Source: Botrytis cinerea B05.10
Taxonomy: Eukaryota; Ascomycota; Leotiomycetes; Helotiales; Sclerotiniaceae
NCBI RefSeq assembly: GCF_000143535.2
Contig: NC_037324.1
Location: forward strand, 1,426,001-1,490,000
DNA: 64,000 nt
Direction of reading: 5' to 3'
A model generated the notes under the pieces. The model ran no database searches, was not told where the DNA came from, and was given only the letters and a program-made list of their open reading frames with translations. Position 1 is the first letter of the stretch, and each line of letters opens with the position of its first letter. Positions 33,388 through 44,823 of this stretch are shown here, one piece after another. A program made the translations under genes and the position numbers.

Positions 33388-33996
33388 ATGCCACCCCCAG
33401 CCCAGCAATCCCGTCCCTTTCTCTCGACCTTCCTCGCCTCCTTCCGCTCTTCCCAACTCTCCTCTACTCCCATCATAAGCAACAATAGCTCTTCCTCACA
33501 CCAAAAACCTGCTCACACACATTCACATTCGCAATCCACACCTTCACAACCGCGCCAGATAAGTACCAGTACAAAATCAAACGCTACATCAAATACTCTA
33601 CGAGGAATAGATCGAAATCGTGGATCGGCGGGCGGAAGTAGTCCTGTAGGAAGCTACGATTCGAGTCCTAGCCCCGCTGCTTCGAGTTATCTGAATCAAA
33701 ACCAAAATGCAAATACGAACTCAAATATATCGAATCCCACATCTCCAACCTCAAGTTCAAATCAGATCTCAAATCAAAATACACCGTATCACGCGAACAA
33801 ATATGCAGGCTTCAAGACATCAGCAGATAGAAGAGGAAGCGATAGTAGCTCGGAAGGCTTTCGAGATGTAATGGGCAAGGAGAAATGGTATATCGGGGGA
33901 CGCACGCAGGGCGGAGAGGAGAGATACTTTCAGCTCGGAGTGATCAAGAGGAGAAGGAGTGGAGGAGAGATGAGTTTGGATCGATTGAGTTTGTGA
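33388..33996 (+). CDS. Ser/Asn-rich protein with short conserved-looking C-terminus
   Basis: Single exon, 202 residues, ATG in good context (CAAAATGCC). Residues 1-140 are low-complexity (Ser, Asn, Gln, Thr, Pro) and start with PPPAQQSRPFLSTFLASF. The last 60 residues are different in kind: NKYAGFKTSADRRGSDSSSEGF, then DVMGKEKWYIGGR, ERYFQLGVIKRRRS and a terminal SLDRLSL. The contrast between disordered body and well-composed tail suggests a real protein whose tail is the functional part. The RRGS and RRRS sites look like basophilic kinase or 14-3-3 motifs, an inference. I do not know its function. No signal peptide or membrane segment. Confidence 0.72.
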   Translation: MPPPAQQSRPFLSTFLASFRSSQLSSTPIISNNSSSSHQKPAHTHSHSQSTPSQPRQISTSTKSNATSNTLRGIDRNRGSAGGSSPVGSYDSSPSPAASSYLNQNQNANTNSNISNPTSPTSSSNQISNQNTPYHANKYAGFKTSADRRGSDSSSEGFRDVMGKEKWYIGGRTQGGEERYFQLGVIKRRRSGGEMSLDRLSL

Positions 33997-34893
33997 TGCG
34001 GTGTGACGTGAGGGATGGAAACGGGTACAATATAATATTCCAGAATGGTATGACGCTCAGGGTGTCGATCTCTGCAGACAATTTAACATTCAAAATAGAT
34101 TCAATCACCTAGATGGATTGAATATTTGAAACGAGTCCGGGACGTAAAAGACACCTCTGGTTGGACTACAGTCTGGACGATCGAAAACTCGTGCGTAACT
34201 GCGGACCTTGTTCGGTGAAGCAATGGGCGAGACAATATGCAATATGGAAAGAAGAATGCTTACAACACCATATGAAGACGGCGTATACCCCGGTATCTCG
34301 AGAAGATTGAGAATCGGGACACTGCCCATGGACTGGCGTTGGTGATATGGATACGGAAGGGGTGTCGAAATTACTGGAGCTGGATGGGTATACTATATCA
34401 TATCATATCATAAACATATGGAACGGAACAGAATATGGGGATTTGGGGCGTTGGTGACATTATATCAGAATGGAACTTGCAAGACTCCAACCAGATAAAT
34501 AAATAGGAACGAATAAAAAAGTAATATTGAATAGATACTGCCGCATGAATAGGTTGGGAGGTTAGTTAGTAAGTGAGAGAGTAGGGCAGTGCGGGAAATA
34601 AGGAAATGGGGCAGTGGTCTTGTGAAGTAGTGAGATATGTAAAATGATGTGGGATAGTAAGATGTTTTTCGATGTTTATCAATCAATATCTATCATACAA
34701 CTATATATACATACTCCACGACAACAACATACATTCTCACTCTAGATCACTGACTGATTCCATCCCATAGTATCCTACTTTCTTCTTGAATCCCCCTTCC
34801 AACGAATCTCTTAAACTTTTCACACTTCTCTCTCCCCCCTCCAGCCTCCACACCCCCCAAAACATGAACCAGCTTATCCCCTTCGAAATCTGT
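33997..34893. other. Intergenic spacer between convergent genes
   Basis: 3' flanks of the Ser/Asn-rich gene (+) and of ALG10 (-). No gene seen. Confidence 0.55.
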
Positions 34894-36874
34894 CTACCAC
34901 ATAAATCTCTGCACCTTCCCCGGCTCCTGTACCCACTCAAATCCTCGATATAAAAATATATACCCCGTGACTGCATTGATTAATAGATACCACATCGTCT
35001 CGGCGTATAAACGGGTATTGATCTTGATCTTGGGGGAGGGGGAAGTTGCGAGGGTGGGGAAATGCAAACGCAGGAATATGAAAGGGAGGATGAAGTAGCG
35101 GGGTTCGACTAGGGGAGCGGTGATGAGGGAGAGAGCGGTGGTGAGGAGGAGGAGGAAGAGTGTTGAGAGGGGGGTGGATGGAAGCACTAGATTCGAGGAG
35201 GGTTTGTGGTTTTTGCTGTTGCTGTTGCTGTTCTTCGATTTTTCGGGTTCTTTTTCCTGGGGCGATGATACATGTGATGATGTATATTCGTATGAAGATC
35301 CGGAAAGTGTTTTGAAGATTAGGAAGAAACAGAAAATGTAGATGGGAGCGAGCAAGTACCGGATAAGAGGATGGCGGAGGATGCTGTATCGGAATACGTA
35401 GAATATGTAGTGTCGGTTGTCGGCGAGGGTGAATGGATGGATTATGGTGTTGTATTTTACGATTACGAGAGAGCCGAGGAGAGATGCGAGGATGAGACCG
35501 AAGGTTATGAGGGCCCGGAGTTGGGTGTTGAGTGAAGATGTGAGGAATTTGGATGGGTGGAGAAAATTGTCGATTGAGTTCGAGAGGAGTGAGAAGAAGG
35601 TTGGGACTAGTAGTGGAAACGAGAAGAAGGCAATGAAGGGCCAGAGATACAAGAGTTGTGAGAGGTGGATGGTAGCGACGTGGTTTGATTTATCGCCTAG
35701 CACAACTCCGCCGTTGATGAAGACAAAAGCGCCAAATGTGATGAGAAGTGAGATGTGGGGGATTAATTGGAGGATAATTGTTGGGAGACGGGTTATGGCG
35801 GTCCAGACAATTGAAAGAGGTGTGAGGACGAAATCTGGAGGTTATTAGCTTTTGTTGACAGGGTGAATTTTAGAAAGTGGCGGGGAAATCTAGATGGAAT
35901 AGGAATTACCTTCAAGACCAGCAGCATGTAGAGGCGGATCATGCAGATGCTCCGATTTCACAAGCTCGCCAACTTCTTTCAGATACTCTTCTGTTGATGA
36001 TGCGTGATGATGTCTCAAAGACGGAGCAGTGGGGCGATATGTTCCTCTCATCGTCCTTACACACTCCATCCCCCCTAAGAATACAGCAGCCCAAAAGATG
36101 TTCGTCTGTCTCATACATAGAGCCAACACACCGCAGAGGTAGAACAATGCATCTTTTTTCCACGATTTGCGAATCTCGTTAAGTTCTGCTTGCTCGAGAA
36201 ATTGCTTATACAGATACAAAACCACACAAGTAGACAGTACATCGGTGTAATATAATCCAGAGAAGAAAAACAGAGGAGGAAATAAGGCAATATTCGCAGC
36301 TGTATGTAATGAATCGGCGGATATCAACTTAGGAATTTGATCAGTACGGTTTTCAACCCCGGCTCGAATAATGAGGTTTCGACATTTCCAAGCAAGCATC
36401 ATAATATATATGAGCGCAATAACATTCGTTGTCCGAAGAAAATGTGCATTGCATGTTGTGAAACCAGAGACTATGCTCAGAAAGTGACTCCACCAATATC
36501 TAGTTTCTGGTCAGTGATGCTTAGGATAACAGATTGTCTAGAGATAGATCGTACAATCCAGGTGGTGTAGTAAGCTTTGGATCCCAAGTAGCATAGTCCC
36601 ATCTACAGTATGCTTGAGCTTGTGGTATATGGAATACTTCATCCTAGATAACATGAGCTAGTGCATCAAATCAAGGTTCAAATGAAGAGGACTATACCAA
36701 ATAAGGCTCAGGGACATTCTTGGTCACCTGATATTCCCAAAACCCGGCAAGGGAAGCCACAGTCAACGAGACAGCAAGAGCGGTTTTGACATTCAATCCT
36801 CTCCGTGAGCTTGGGTCTGATCTGCCCACGGCAGTAAGAAACCCCACGAGGAGAGTAGGAATAGCGCCGGCCAT
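34894..36874 (-). CDS. ALG10: Dolichyl-P-Glc alpha-1,2-glucosyltransferase Alg10 (Die2)
   Basis: Four exons on the minus strand: 36874-36698, 36643-36555, 36499-35910, 35834-34894; introns of 54, 55 and 75 nt with clean donors, acceptors and branch sites. The product has 598 residues. Alg10 adds the third and last glucose to the dolichol-linked Glc2Man9GlcNAc2 oligosaccharide in the ER lumen, the signal for efficient oligosaccharyl transfer. Evidence: about a dozen hydrophobic segments; the luminal catalytic-loop motif [13 protein letters not shown] (60-72) with [15 protein letters not shown] right after; [28 protein letters not shown]; and the C-terminal [12 protein letters not shown] followed by the fungal end RFMW. 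A hydrophilic Ser/Lys/Asn insert sits before the last membrane segments. No defects. Confidence 0.95.
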
Positions 36875-37325
36875 GAGGACACCTTTTGGCGTTTGCGAGA
36901 TGTGGCGTTAATTTATTCTATGAATTCGTTAAAGTTCTTGGTGTCATCATTAAAATTTGAGTATCTGGTCAAATATTAGCATGAAATGAAAATCAGCAGT
37001 ATGATGTGAAACTCACGAAGATATTGGCTGTCGTAAGAAACAACGATGATTTTGGACCACTGGTGGACCTTCGAACAATTAAAACATGATATTTCAATTG
37101 TGGCTATGCAATTGTGGCTGAATAGCCCACCTCCACATCGACGAAACATATTGCACACTACTTGTCTACTCTGATCATGAATGTTTAAAATACTTTAACA
37201 TCATCTATCTACTTTGTGTATTCAAGGAGTACAAAGGCATTAATCTAACCTGAAAATCTAGAGAGCCCAGCGGCATTCAATTTCCTCTTCCGTCTAAGTT
37301 TGTTTCGTGTTTGGACTGCTTTCCG
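36875..37325. other. Intergenic spacer
   Basis: Upstream of ALG10 and downstream of the disrupted gene at 37326-38540. No gene seen. Confidence 0.55.
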
Positions 37326-38540
37326 TCACCAATTCATCGCCTTCATGCCCGTTGCCGCATAGTTCTTCAGATATCTTAATCTTAATACCAAGTTCCTATA
37401 TCGCTTTCCCAATGCATCTATTATCCAAAAATAAAGATCCATCGTATGGACATAGTCACCGAGAAGATTGCTGTCTTGATCTAGCATATCGTCCTGGAAT
37501 TTGGTTGAAAGCCCGAGAATACTCATTTCACTTCTTGCATCGACTTTTCCTTGCTTCTCAATAGTCAGTTGGTCCATTCTCATTTGGACTATGGAGATTG
37601 CATAGCTACACACAGAGGGTCAGTGTATTCCTGGTCCTTTTTAAGAAATGAAATACTCACTCGATGAGAGTGGGATCCCGATCAGACGCCATCATTTTCC
37701 TAGGCTTGGAGTTATCTTTCCAAGAATCAAATATCATCCCCGCTGCCTCATATGTCCAACCAACATTCAACAAAGCAGCCATACATAAGGTGCTCTCTGG
37801 AAGTATGACGGGTGGGAGGCCGGATGCATCAACCGGTACGATGGTAACGAAATATTGGATTAATTCTTTCTTTGCTCGTATTGAGTCTTCTGGGACTTCT
37901 TTTTGTCTCTCGCAATAGCTCATGCCTATTTGAAACAGATCCATTAGATGTCATACACGAGGTTATGCTTATATGAAACGTGACTTACTTAAAAATGCCG
38001 GGTTGATCTTCCATTGTCTTTCAACTTCATTTCCCAAGATAATTTGCTTCTGCCTTAGAAACACTACTTCTTCATCTTCAAGGCTAAAAGATGGAACCCC
38101 ATCCTCATATGGAGGAAGATGCATATAATCCCACATAGACATAGTCGCCACAAATCGAAGTTTTGGTTGAAAAAGTTGTTTCGAATCCCGGAGATTGGAT
38201 TTTGGAAAAGGGTGGCCTCTTCAACTAGATGATTGAAAGGATTGCACTTGCCTGAGATAAGCCCTCGATCATTGAGTTTAGCCATCATTCCTTCTTCTTT
38301 TAAATCATACTCTAGTTCGAGGCTTTTCACAGTTCGTATTGAGGTATCTAGGAATAACTTCAAGACGCGATAGCAACGAAGAAGATAGATACTATATCCG
38401 CACGATGAAGATCCGCCCTATACCTTATGAGACGAATTGTCTTCATATCACACAAAGCCACTGTTCAAGATTACCAAGCTGGTCTGCCAGCTCCTTGCAT
38501 TCTAAAGCTTGGAAGTTTTTCTGTGCCTCAGAGGACCTGA
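37326..38540 (-). pseudogene. Disrupted unknown gene, 3' exons still well formed
   Basis: The 3' part is a clean gene: exons 37325+1 to 37605, 37661-37925 and one ending at 37989, joined by introns of 55 and 63 nt (GTGAGT and GTAAGT donors), reading WDYMHLPPYEDGVPSF, EVERQWKINPAFLS, VDASGLPPVILPES, VGWTYEAAGMIFDSW, YAISIVQMRMDQL and ending in MKAMNW. The 5' part is broken. Frame EAQKNFQALECKELADQLGN stops at TGA 38445-38443; the adjacent frame continues with YEDNSSHK, hits TAG at 38420-38418, then SIYLLRCYRVLKLFLDTS and KSLELEYDLKEEGMMAKL; it must shift again near 38215 to reach SNLRDSKQLF and LRFVATMSMW. No splice sites explain these changes. The N-terminal ADQLGNLEQW stretch recalls the helical start of many fungal STAND-type and related proteins (inference). 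It could still be a gene if my exon reading is wrong. Confidence 0.65.
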
Positions 38541-39398
38541 GAATTGGTGCGATTTGGAAATTTTGACTATCTGGGGTGGTAGGTGATTAAAAATAATGAG
38601 GGAAGAGGGTCTGTGGTGGTTAGTATTAGAGTTTTTAATTTCTTTCTCCTGTTTGAAAGTGGAGGTGGGAAGGGTCAGTGAATATCACTTTGAAACATTT
38701 TTTCATAAGCATTCATCTAGACGAGTTTTGTTACATATCATGGGACTCTGTAGGTTCCAGCAATCAGCATCTACTCTGAGTTCATAGACTAGTCTGAGAC
38801 CATTCTTCTTAGTCTGCTGACGATTCCAAGATTACTGAGTTACTGGCTAGAATATAAGCATATGTTTTGCATTTTCTCTTTCCTTATATCACTCGGCACG
38901 AAGCTCAGTCCTGGACCTAGGCGCGCCAGTAATCCCACTTCAAGTGGGTTTACTTTTGAGACTAATCCGTGTTCCGCCTGACGCAACAATCCGGTAGCTT
39001 CAAAACATGCTCAACCTTCTATATTCCAACACTCGAATGGTAGAGAACCTCGGTTGTAATTCCTGATTGTAATAGAATGGAGTAGAAAGTTCCAAGATGT
39101 GTGTTATTGAATAGCTAATGGACAGTAGTAATACAATGGTGGTACAAACACAACATTCCTCGCAACAGCAAGGGCAAACAAGAGTTGTGATATGTTATTG
39201 TGGCCCTCACAGCGCCAGAATATAAAAGTTTTTAGAGCGGAGAATCTCATTCTGAGCCTACTGATCTGTCGGTCGGCACTACAGGGACCAACCACCCTCT
39301 TTCTCGTTGAGCAAACGCATTGAGTCCTAATAGTACGATGTGTCGATCTGCTTTGATGATGTTAGAAAAATGTAAAACAAATGATGTTGAGTCGGAAC
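38541..39398. other. Intergenic spacer between two decayed genes
   Basis: Upstream of the disrupted gene at 37.3-38.5 kb and past the recognisable end of the NACHT-ankyrin pseudogene. May contain further unrecognisable debris. No gene seen. Confidence 0.5.
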
Positions 39399-42300
39399 CT
39401 ATTTGTATCCACGTGCGACGATAGAAAAGGGGTGGTCCTGCAGCACCGAATTGTGAAAAATCGGTGTTTCTATGGTATCGCAGCCATTACTATCACTATT
39501 CAGGGCCGCATGCAAAGGGATGAGCATTGACTTTGACATTACATTTCTCAACAACCAACGTTAGCACCTGAAATTTCGGCTGAGATCTTTCATATGCTTG
39601 GTGTAATATCGGAGAGTAATTCTCTGGATCTGGCAAGCGAGTAGGAATGAACTTTTTAATTATGCTTCTGATATCTTCTTGATCGTCGAAAACAAACGGT
39701 TAGATCAGCGACTCGTGATACCATCTCTGTGAGGCCCCTTCCAGCTTCAAGATGTAATAGTGAAAAATCTTAGAAACCGTTTTCTGGTCCTGAATGCCAA
39801 TACCGTTCTCGTAAAATCTCGTAACATCATTGAGATGCAGCAAATGGATGTAGTTGCCAAGATGCTTGCTTCCTCATCTCCTCTTCTAGATATTATGAAA
39901 AGCTTCGTGTAAAAGAATCCAATTCTCTTCCGTATCCATTTTCAATACCAAGCTGGAGCCTCTCATCTTCTGAGTCGATTCTACGGGGTCTGCGGAGTTC
40001 TGATGCGGTGAAACTTAGCTTATGTACCATTTATGGGCAACCATCAAGTATCGCTAGATCATGCGGTGTAGAATTCTTTGAATTCAAATCAAGAGTACTG
40101 GCACCAGCATCCATAGCGCTTCCTCAATTATACTTGCAATTGCCGAGTCGTTCACACAAATTTCAAGATGAGAACTATGCCCGAAATGGTAATAGGGACG
40201 CTTTTTGGCCTAATGTCCAAATCTACCACCGCTAGGTCGATAATTATCGCTTTTCATGTCTCCAGCAGAGGCAGCTGATGGATTGTCCTGTATAAACCCC
40301 ATACGTTGTGTTCTCTCGCGAATTCAGCACACGCATGAAGTGGTGTACGGCCCTGAGAATCTTTTGCCGTTATATCTGCTCCAGCTTTCATAAAAAGATA
40401 AAACATTTCCGTTCGTCAGAAGCGCCTGCATCGTGTAGAGGCATTCGTCCAAAGTACTCTATTCGATTGACTAACGACTGATTGCATCTTTAAATTAGAA
40501 AATGAAATGCATCACTTCTTCTAGCACTAGAAGCAAGATGTAATAGATTCATGCCGTTGTTGGTCCATATTTTAGAGTATGCTCCTGCATCTATGAGGTT
40601 GGAGACATGGATCTTGGAGTATAAGGCTTCGGCATAGAGGGCGGTCAAACCTTCATTGTCCTGACTATAAATCTTTAAACATTTGATGTGGTCTACAGCA
40701 AGTTCAAGGAATGATGGAGCTCTCCAAGGAACTTCCCCAAAGTGTGAAACCTTACCACGATAAACCTTCCTGAGATTTTGGTCCTCAATATATGTATGAA
40801 GAGGTGATTTTTCGGGATTATTCTTCGTATTCATCGAAAGTCCGTGGGTGGGGAGCTCTTTCGTAAGGCTTACTAGAAGAAGTAAGCCATGATACAATTT
40901 CGCAACTTCATCTAAAATTGTATCACCGAAATTCTCTACCTGCCGAGGATCTTGACCATCGTTGAAAATTCAACTGCGGATAGTATTCAGGCTCTAGTTT
41001 GCGGGATGACCAGACAATGCGTGGTGTCAGACGCTTTTTCCTTGGTTATCCACGGCGTCCGTTCGAGCCCCACAATCTCGCAGAGCTTGGAAGAGTATGG
41101 GATTGTGAATACTCGAAGCCAACGCAGTGCAACCTTCCTCGTCTCGTTCTTCCAGTGATATACCAGACAATATAAGTTCTTGGATATATCCTATCATCTC
41201 TTCCTTGGTGTCTCTATTCAAATAAAATAAACAACGCCTTTTGGTCTCCTTGTCTTCGCAGTGCTGAAGCAGGATTTTGAAAGTTTCAATGTTGTAGTTC
41301 TTGGAATTTACTACGCGCTCAATGACTGATAAGCGTTTCACAGGTTGAACATCACATCTGGCGCCATTCTTGACAAAGAACTGAATGATAGTGTCAAAGC
41401 TATCGGTATCTCTAGTCGTAAATCTGTATGCGAACAAAGCCTCAAGACATGATTCGCCATCTTTAGAAAGTGCACTGTAGTTAGCATAAATCAATTAGCA
41501 AACTCAGAGAAGCAACTAGATTACAAAATCGAATTTCAATACGACACGGCAAGACGGGTGGGTGATAACAGAGAATAGACTTACGAAACATTGGCTCCAT
41601 GATGGATTAGTAGCTTTAGTAATTCGACATCTTTGGTTCTGGTTAAAATACTGTATATTGAGCCATGTCCTTTATCATCCGTCATTGTTGCGCTGGATCC
41701 TGCGCTCAGGAAACACCGGATGCCCGACTTTGCGACGACGTTTGTACGTGATGCAAAACATAGCCAAAGAGGAGTGCGCCCATTGCTGTCTTTTGCCTCG
41801 AGATTCGCTCCATACTTTAATAGCATGTTAAGTATTTGTTCATTTTTATGAACTCGATTTTCATCACCGCATCTTTCCGCAAGAACGTGTAATGCTGTGC
41901 TCTGGAAATACTTTCTATCTTGAGGCTTTGCAGAATGCTGCCGACGATCTAGCAATCGTGGCTCGGAGAAAGCATTCGGATCTACACCCCTAATCAATAC
42001 TTGCTCTACACAGCTTGGACTCCCACCCACTGTTGCAGCGTAAAGCATAGTAGTGCCAGTGTATACAGAACTTAGGGAAACATTAGTGTTGGTGAGTATG
42101 GCTCGTACCGCTTCTGATTTTCCATTCATTAAACATCGCCATAATGCCTCTTCAATCCCTCTCATTTCGAGGAAAGGTAAAGTCACAAAGATGGTTTCTA
42201 TATGTCCATTTATATACATGTAGCCCAGCGCAGTGCCAGACTCGCCTTCTCTATTCCTAGCACACGCTTCCAAATCAGGCTGAGAATTATCATCGGTACT

Positions 42301-44223
42301 TCTGGTTGGATTCACACCAGCTTTCAGTATAGCCATTACGATAGGAGCGAAGTTTCTGCGGGCAGCTTCGTGAACGGGCCTTAGGTGAGAATGATCTTCA
42401 ATGTCGAGCATTGCACGATGCTGTAATAAAAGCTCAACTATTCTCAAATTGCCACGTTTACAAGCCCAATGCAGTATAGTACGACCTCCAGTGTCTTTCG
42501 AGTTGATATCCTCAGTTTTAGATAAAAGTAGTTTCAAATAGCTACTCATTCCACTGAATGCAGCCACATGCGCTGGCGATGGCACTACTGAGTCTTTTGT
42601 GATAAATCGAACGCCCCACTCAAGTGTCAGCCACCTTCTAAAGTCTAACCTTTCCGGACTTAGGAATGATGATATAGCATCGAAAACAGACTCGTCCTCA
42701 ATGTCATATTTATTTCCATGGTATGTCCAGTTTCGGATGGCGTAATCAAGGAACGGGTGATCAAGCTTTGCCTTCCGAAAACCGATGCTATAAAGGGTGG
42801 CTATTGACCAACCGCAGCTACACACACCATGTCCCCGATCACATCTGGGGCATTTTACTAGCGAAACATCATCCGATACACTAACAGCGTTAGTTAGTGT
42901 TCCTGACTGTATGTAAGCTAAACACATAAGGACCAGGCGTTTATGCGCGGAGTTCTGGTCGAGAACAGGGAACTGAGGAAACGACCCAGAAGGATTGTGC
43001 TGAGCTCGATTGGAATCTAGAAGAAACTCGGTGAGCGAATGATGGATAACCTGAACCGTTTCGTCATTCATAATCTCAAGTAAAGGAGCGCAAGCCGACT
43101 TTACAATGGTCTTGGCACTGGACAGATCGTTCGGTGGGTAAACAAATGCTAATAAATCTGCAAGCTCGGTGAGATGAAGAAGCCGGGAAGAGAATATAAC
43201 TGCGTTAAGAAGGAATACTTGAAAATCTGTACTGATTCCGGTAGATTTAGACTGTCGAAGAAGAATACTGTTGTACATATCCTGCATGCCAACAGGAAGA
43301 GTACTAGCAATCTCTTCGAGGTCCAGTTGTTGCTTTGAAGCCACAGCTGGGATTAGCTGGTCTACAGTTAGGCGAGCGTACAAAAATATTCAGGCAGATC
43401 TATCGCATATGATTGACTGTAACGACAACTGTACATCCGGATTACGTCCTTCAAACATGCTTTCTAAACGTTGAGAGAGAAAAAGATCTATATCTTTGCC
43501 AACCCGATCATCTTCGAAACTAATATGAGCGATAGAAGCATCCTTCATTACAAGTTGTAATTCTTGAACTGGTCGACTTGTCATAAGGATTTTGACATGC
43601 TGTGGCCGAAATGTCGCCAGTTTTTTGAGTCTTTGTAAGAAATCTTTCTCTTCTCCAATCTCCATCTCGTCCAAGGCATCAACGACGCAGTAGACTTTTT
43701 CAAATGAAGACAGGCCGAGAAGTAGATAGCCCCATAGTTGCTCATCCGAAAAGTGCTCCAACTCCGTGTCCACAATGGCGTTTAGGGCCGCCTGGAGATC
43801 AACACTATATTGTAAGAGTTGCGCCAGCCAATCACAAATGAGATTTCGTGATTTTCGATTCGATTCAAGTATATGGCGAAAAAAGAATGATAGAACAGGA
43901 GCTTTTTCAGTAGCCTTCAGATGATGCACTAGAGAAGCAGAAATCACCGATTTTCCAGCTCCAGGTACACCTTTGACCCAGGGACTGCCTTGGTCGCCCG
44001 TATTATGCCACTTTTGATATTGAGGAGTGTCACAAATCCAAAGACCGGTACCAGGAGCCCGTGAAGCTATATGTCGGTTAAATTCGCTAGAGTCATTGAG
44101 GTAATCCGTGGGTTCGAGGCATGCCTCAATTTTTCTCAGTTCGTCGGGATTTAAGGAACAATTTTGCTGTCCGACAATGTCAACATCTTCCGCATATAAG
44201 TTTTCTGACTCTTCTGAGCTCAT
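39399..44223 (-). pseudogene. Decayed NACHT-ankyrin (NLR-like) gene
   Basis: The N-terminal 277 codons (44223-43393) hold a NACHT NTPase: Walker A GVPGAGKS, the domain opening WHNTGDQGSPWVKGV, Walker B CVVDALDEM and sensor-like LMTSRPVQEL. An in-frame TGA at 43392-43390 interrupts the following IFLYARLTVDQLIP, which stays in the same frame through a 600-codon stretch with ankyrin repeats (GGRTILHWACKRGNLRIVEL, DSNGRTPLW). A normal intron 41584-41475 leads to more repeats, to 41027. Then decay increases: a weak junction (41032-40940), in-frame TAA at 40492-40490, a shift near 40400 (KAGADITAKDSQGRTPLHAC), a stop at 40256-40254, and further shifted fragments (DAGASTLDLNSKNSTPHDLA; ILHQAYERSQPKFQVL; PLHAALNSDSNG) down to about 39399. 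Intact relatives in fungi act in non-self recognition and programmed cell death. Confidence 0.88.
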
Positions 44224-44736
44224 GATGAACTTGGGCTACTCGAATCATCAATAAAGTTGAACCGTGTTATATATTCCACATTGGCGGCGGGGGGCCCCTC
44301 CAGGCATCCATACTGCAGGTATGTGTGATTCCACTTTAATCAAGTATTGATCTAATGAGATGCAGATTCTATAGATTATTTATGAAGAACTCTAAGTCAA
44401 GAAATAGCCTCCATATGAAAGAACAAATACTATACAAGTTACACAAGTCATCAGAACAAAAGCTGATCGAGCATTCAGTGGAGGAGACATGCTTCAACAA
44501 GAAAATGCTTGTGCTTGATTTGATTGACTTTGATTATATAAGCAAGTGTCCATTTTTTGCCATTTTCCATTGACCGCCTTTGAGCATCTCGCTAAAAGAA
44601 AAAAATTGCTGGCGCTTTGACCATTTTACCCCTTCATTATCCTGCTGAGCAAAACCAAAAGGGCTCAAATAAAACTGTATGGAAGATTGCAAAAACATGC
44701 AAAAGTAAGGTTGCATGACCTCAGGATCACTAGTGA
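44224..44736. other. Upstream region of the NACHT-ankyrin pseudogene
   Basis: Holds the former promoter side of the pseudogene and the 3' flank of the tRNA-Asp gene. No gene seen. Confidence 0.5.
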
Positions 44737-44823
44737 CTCTCTGACGGGGAGTCGAACCCCGGTCTCCCGCGGACTTATCGTTTTAATGACAAGCGGAAAT
44801 CATGACCGTTAGACCATCAAAGA
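44737..44823 (-). tRNA. tRNA-Asp (GTC) with 15-nt intron
   Basis: Minus-strand cloverleaf from 44823 to 44737. The acceptor stem TCTTTGA pairs with TCAGAGA (one G-T pair), discriminator G as expected for Asp. The anticodon arm TCCGC-TTGTCAC-GCGGA carries anticodon GTC and is split after position 37 by about 15 nt (TTAAAACGATAAGTC). The T arm is CGGGG-TTCGACT-CCCCG. Spliced length is 72 nt without CCA. A-block and B-block promoters are recognisable. Confidence 0.92.

Noticed and set aside
35417..35848. Plus-strand ORF of 143 codons
   Set aside because: Antisense shadow of ALG10 exon 4.
39399..44223. Programmed stop-codon readthrough as an explanation for TGA 43390-43392
   Set aside because: Further stops and frame shifts downstream cannot be explained by readthrough; decay is simpler.
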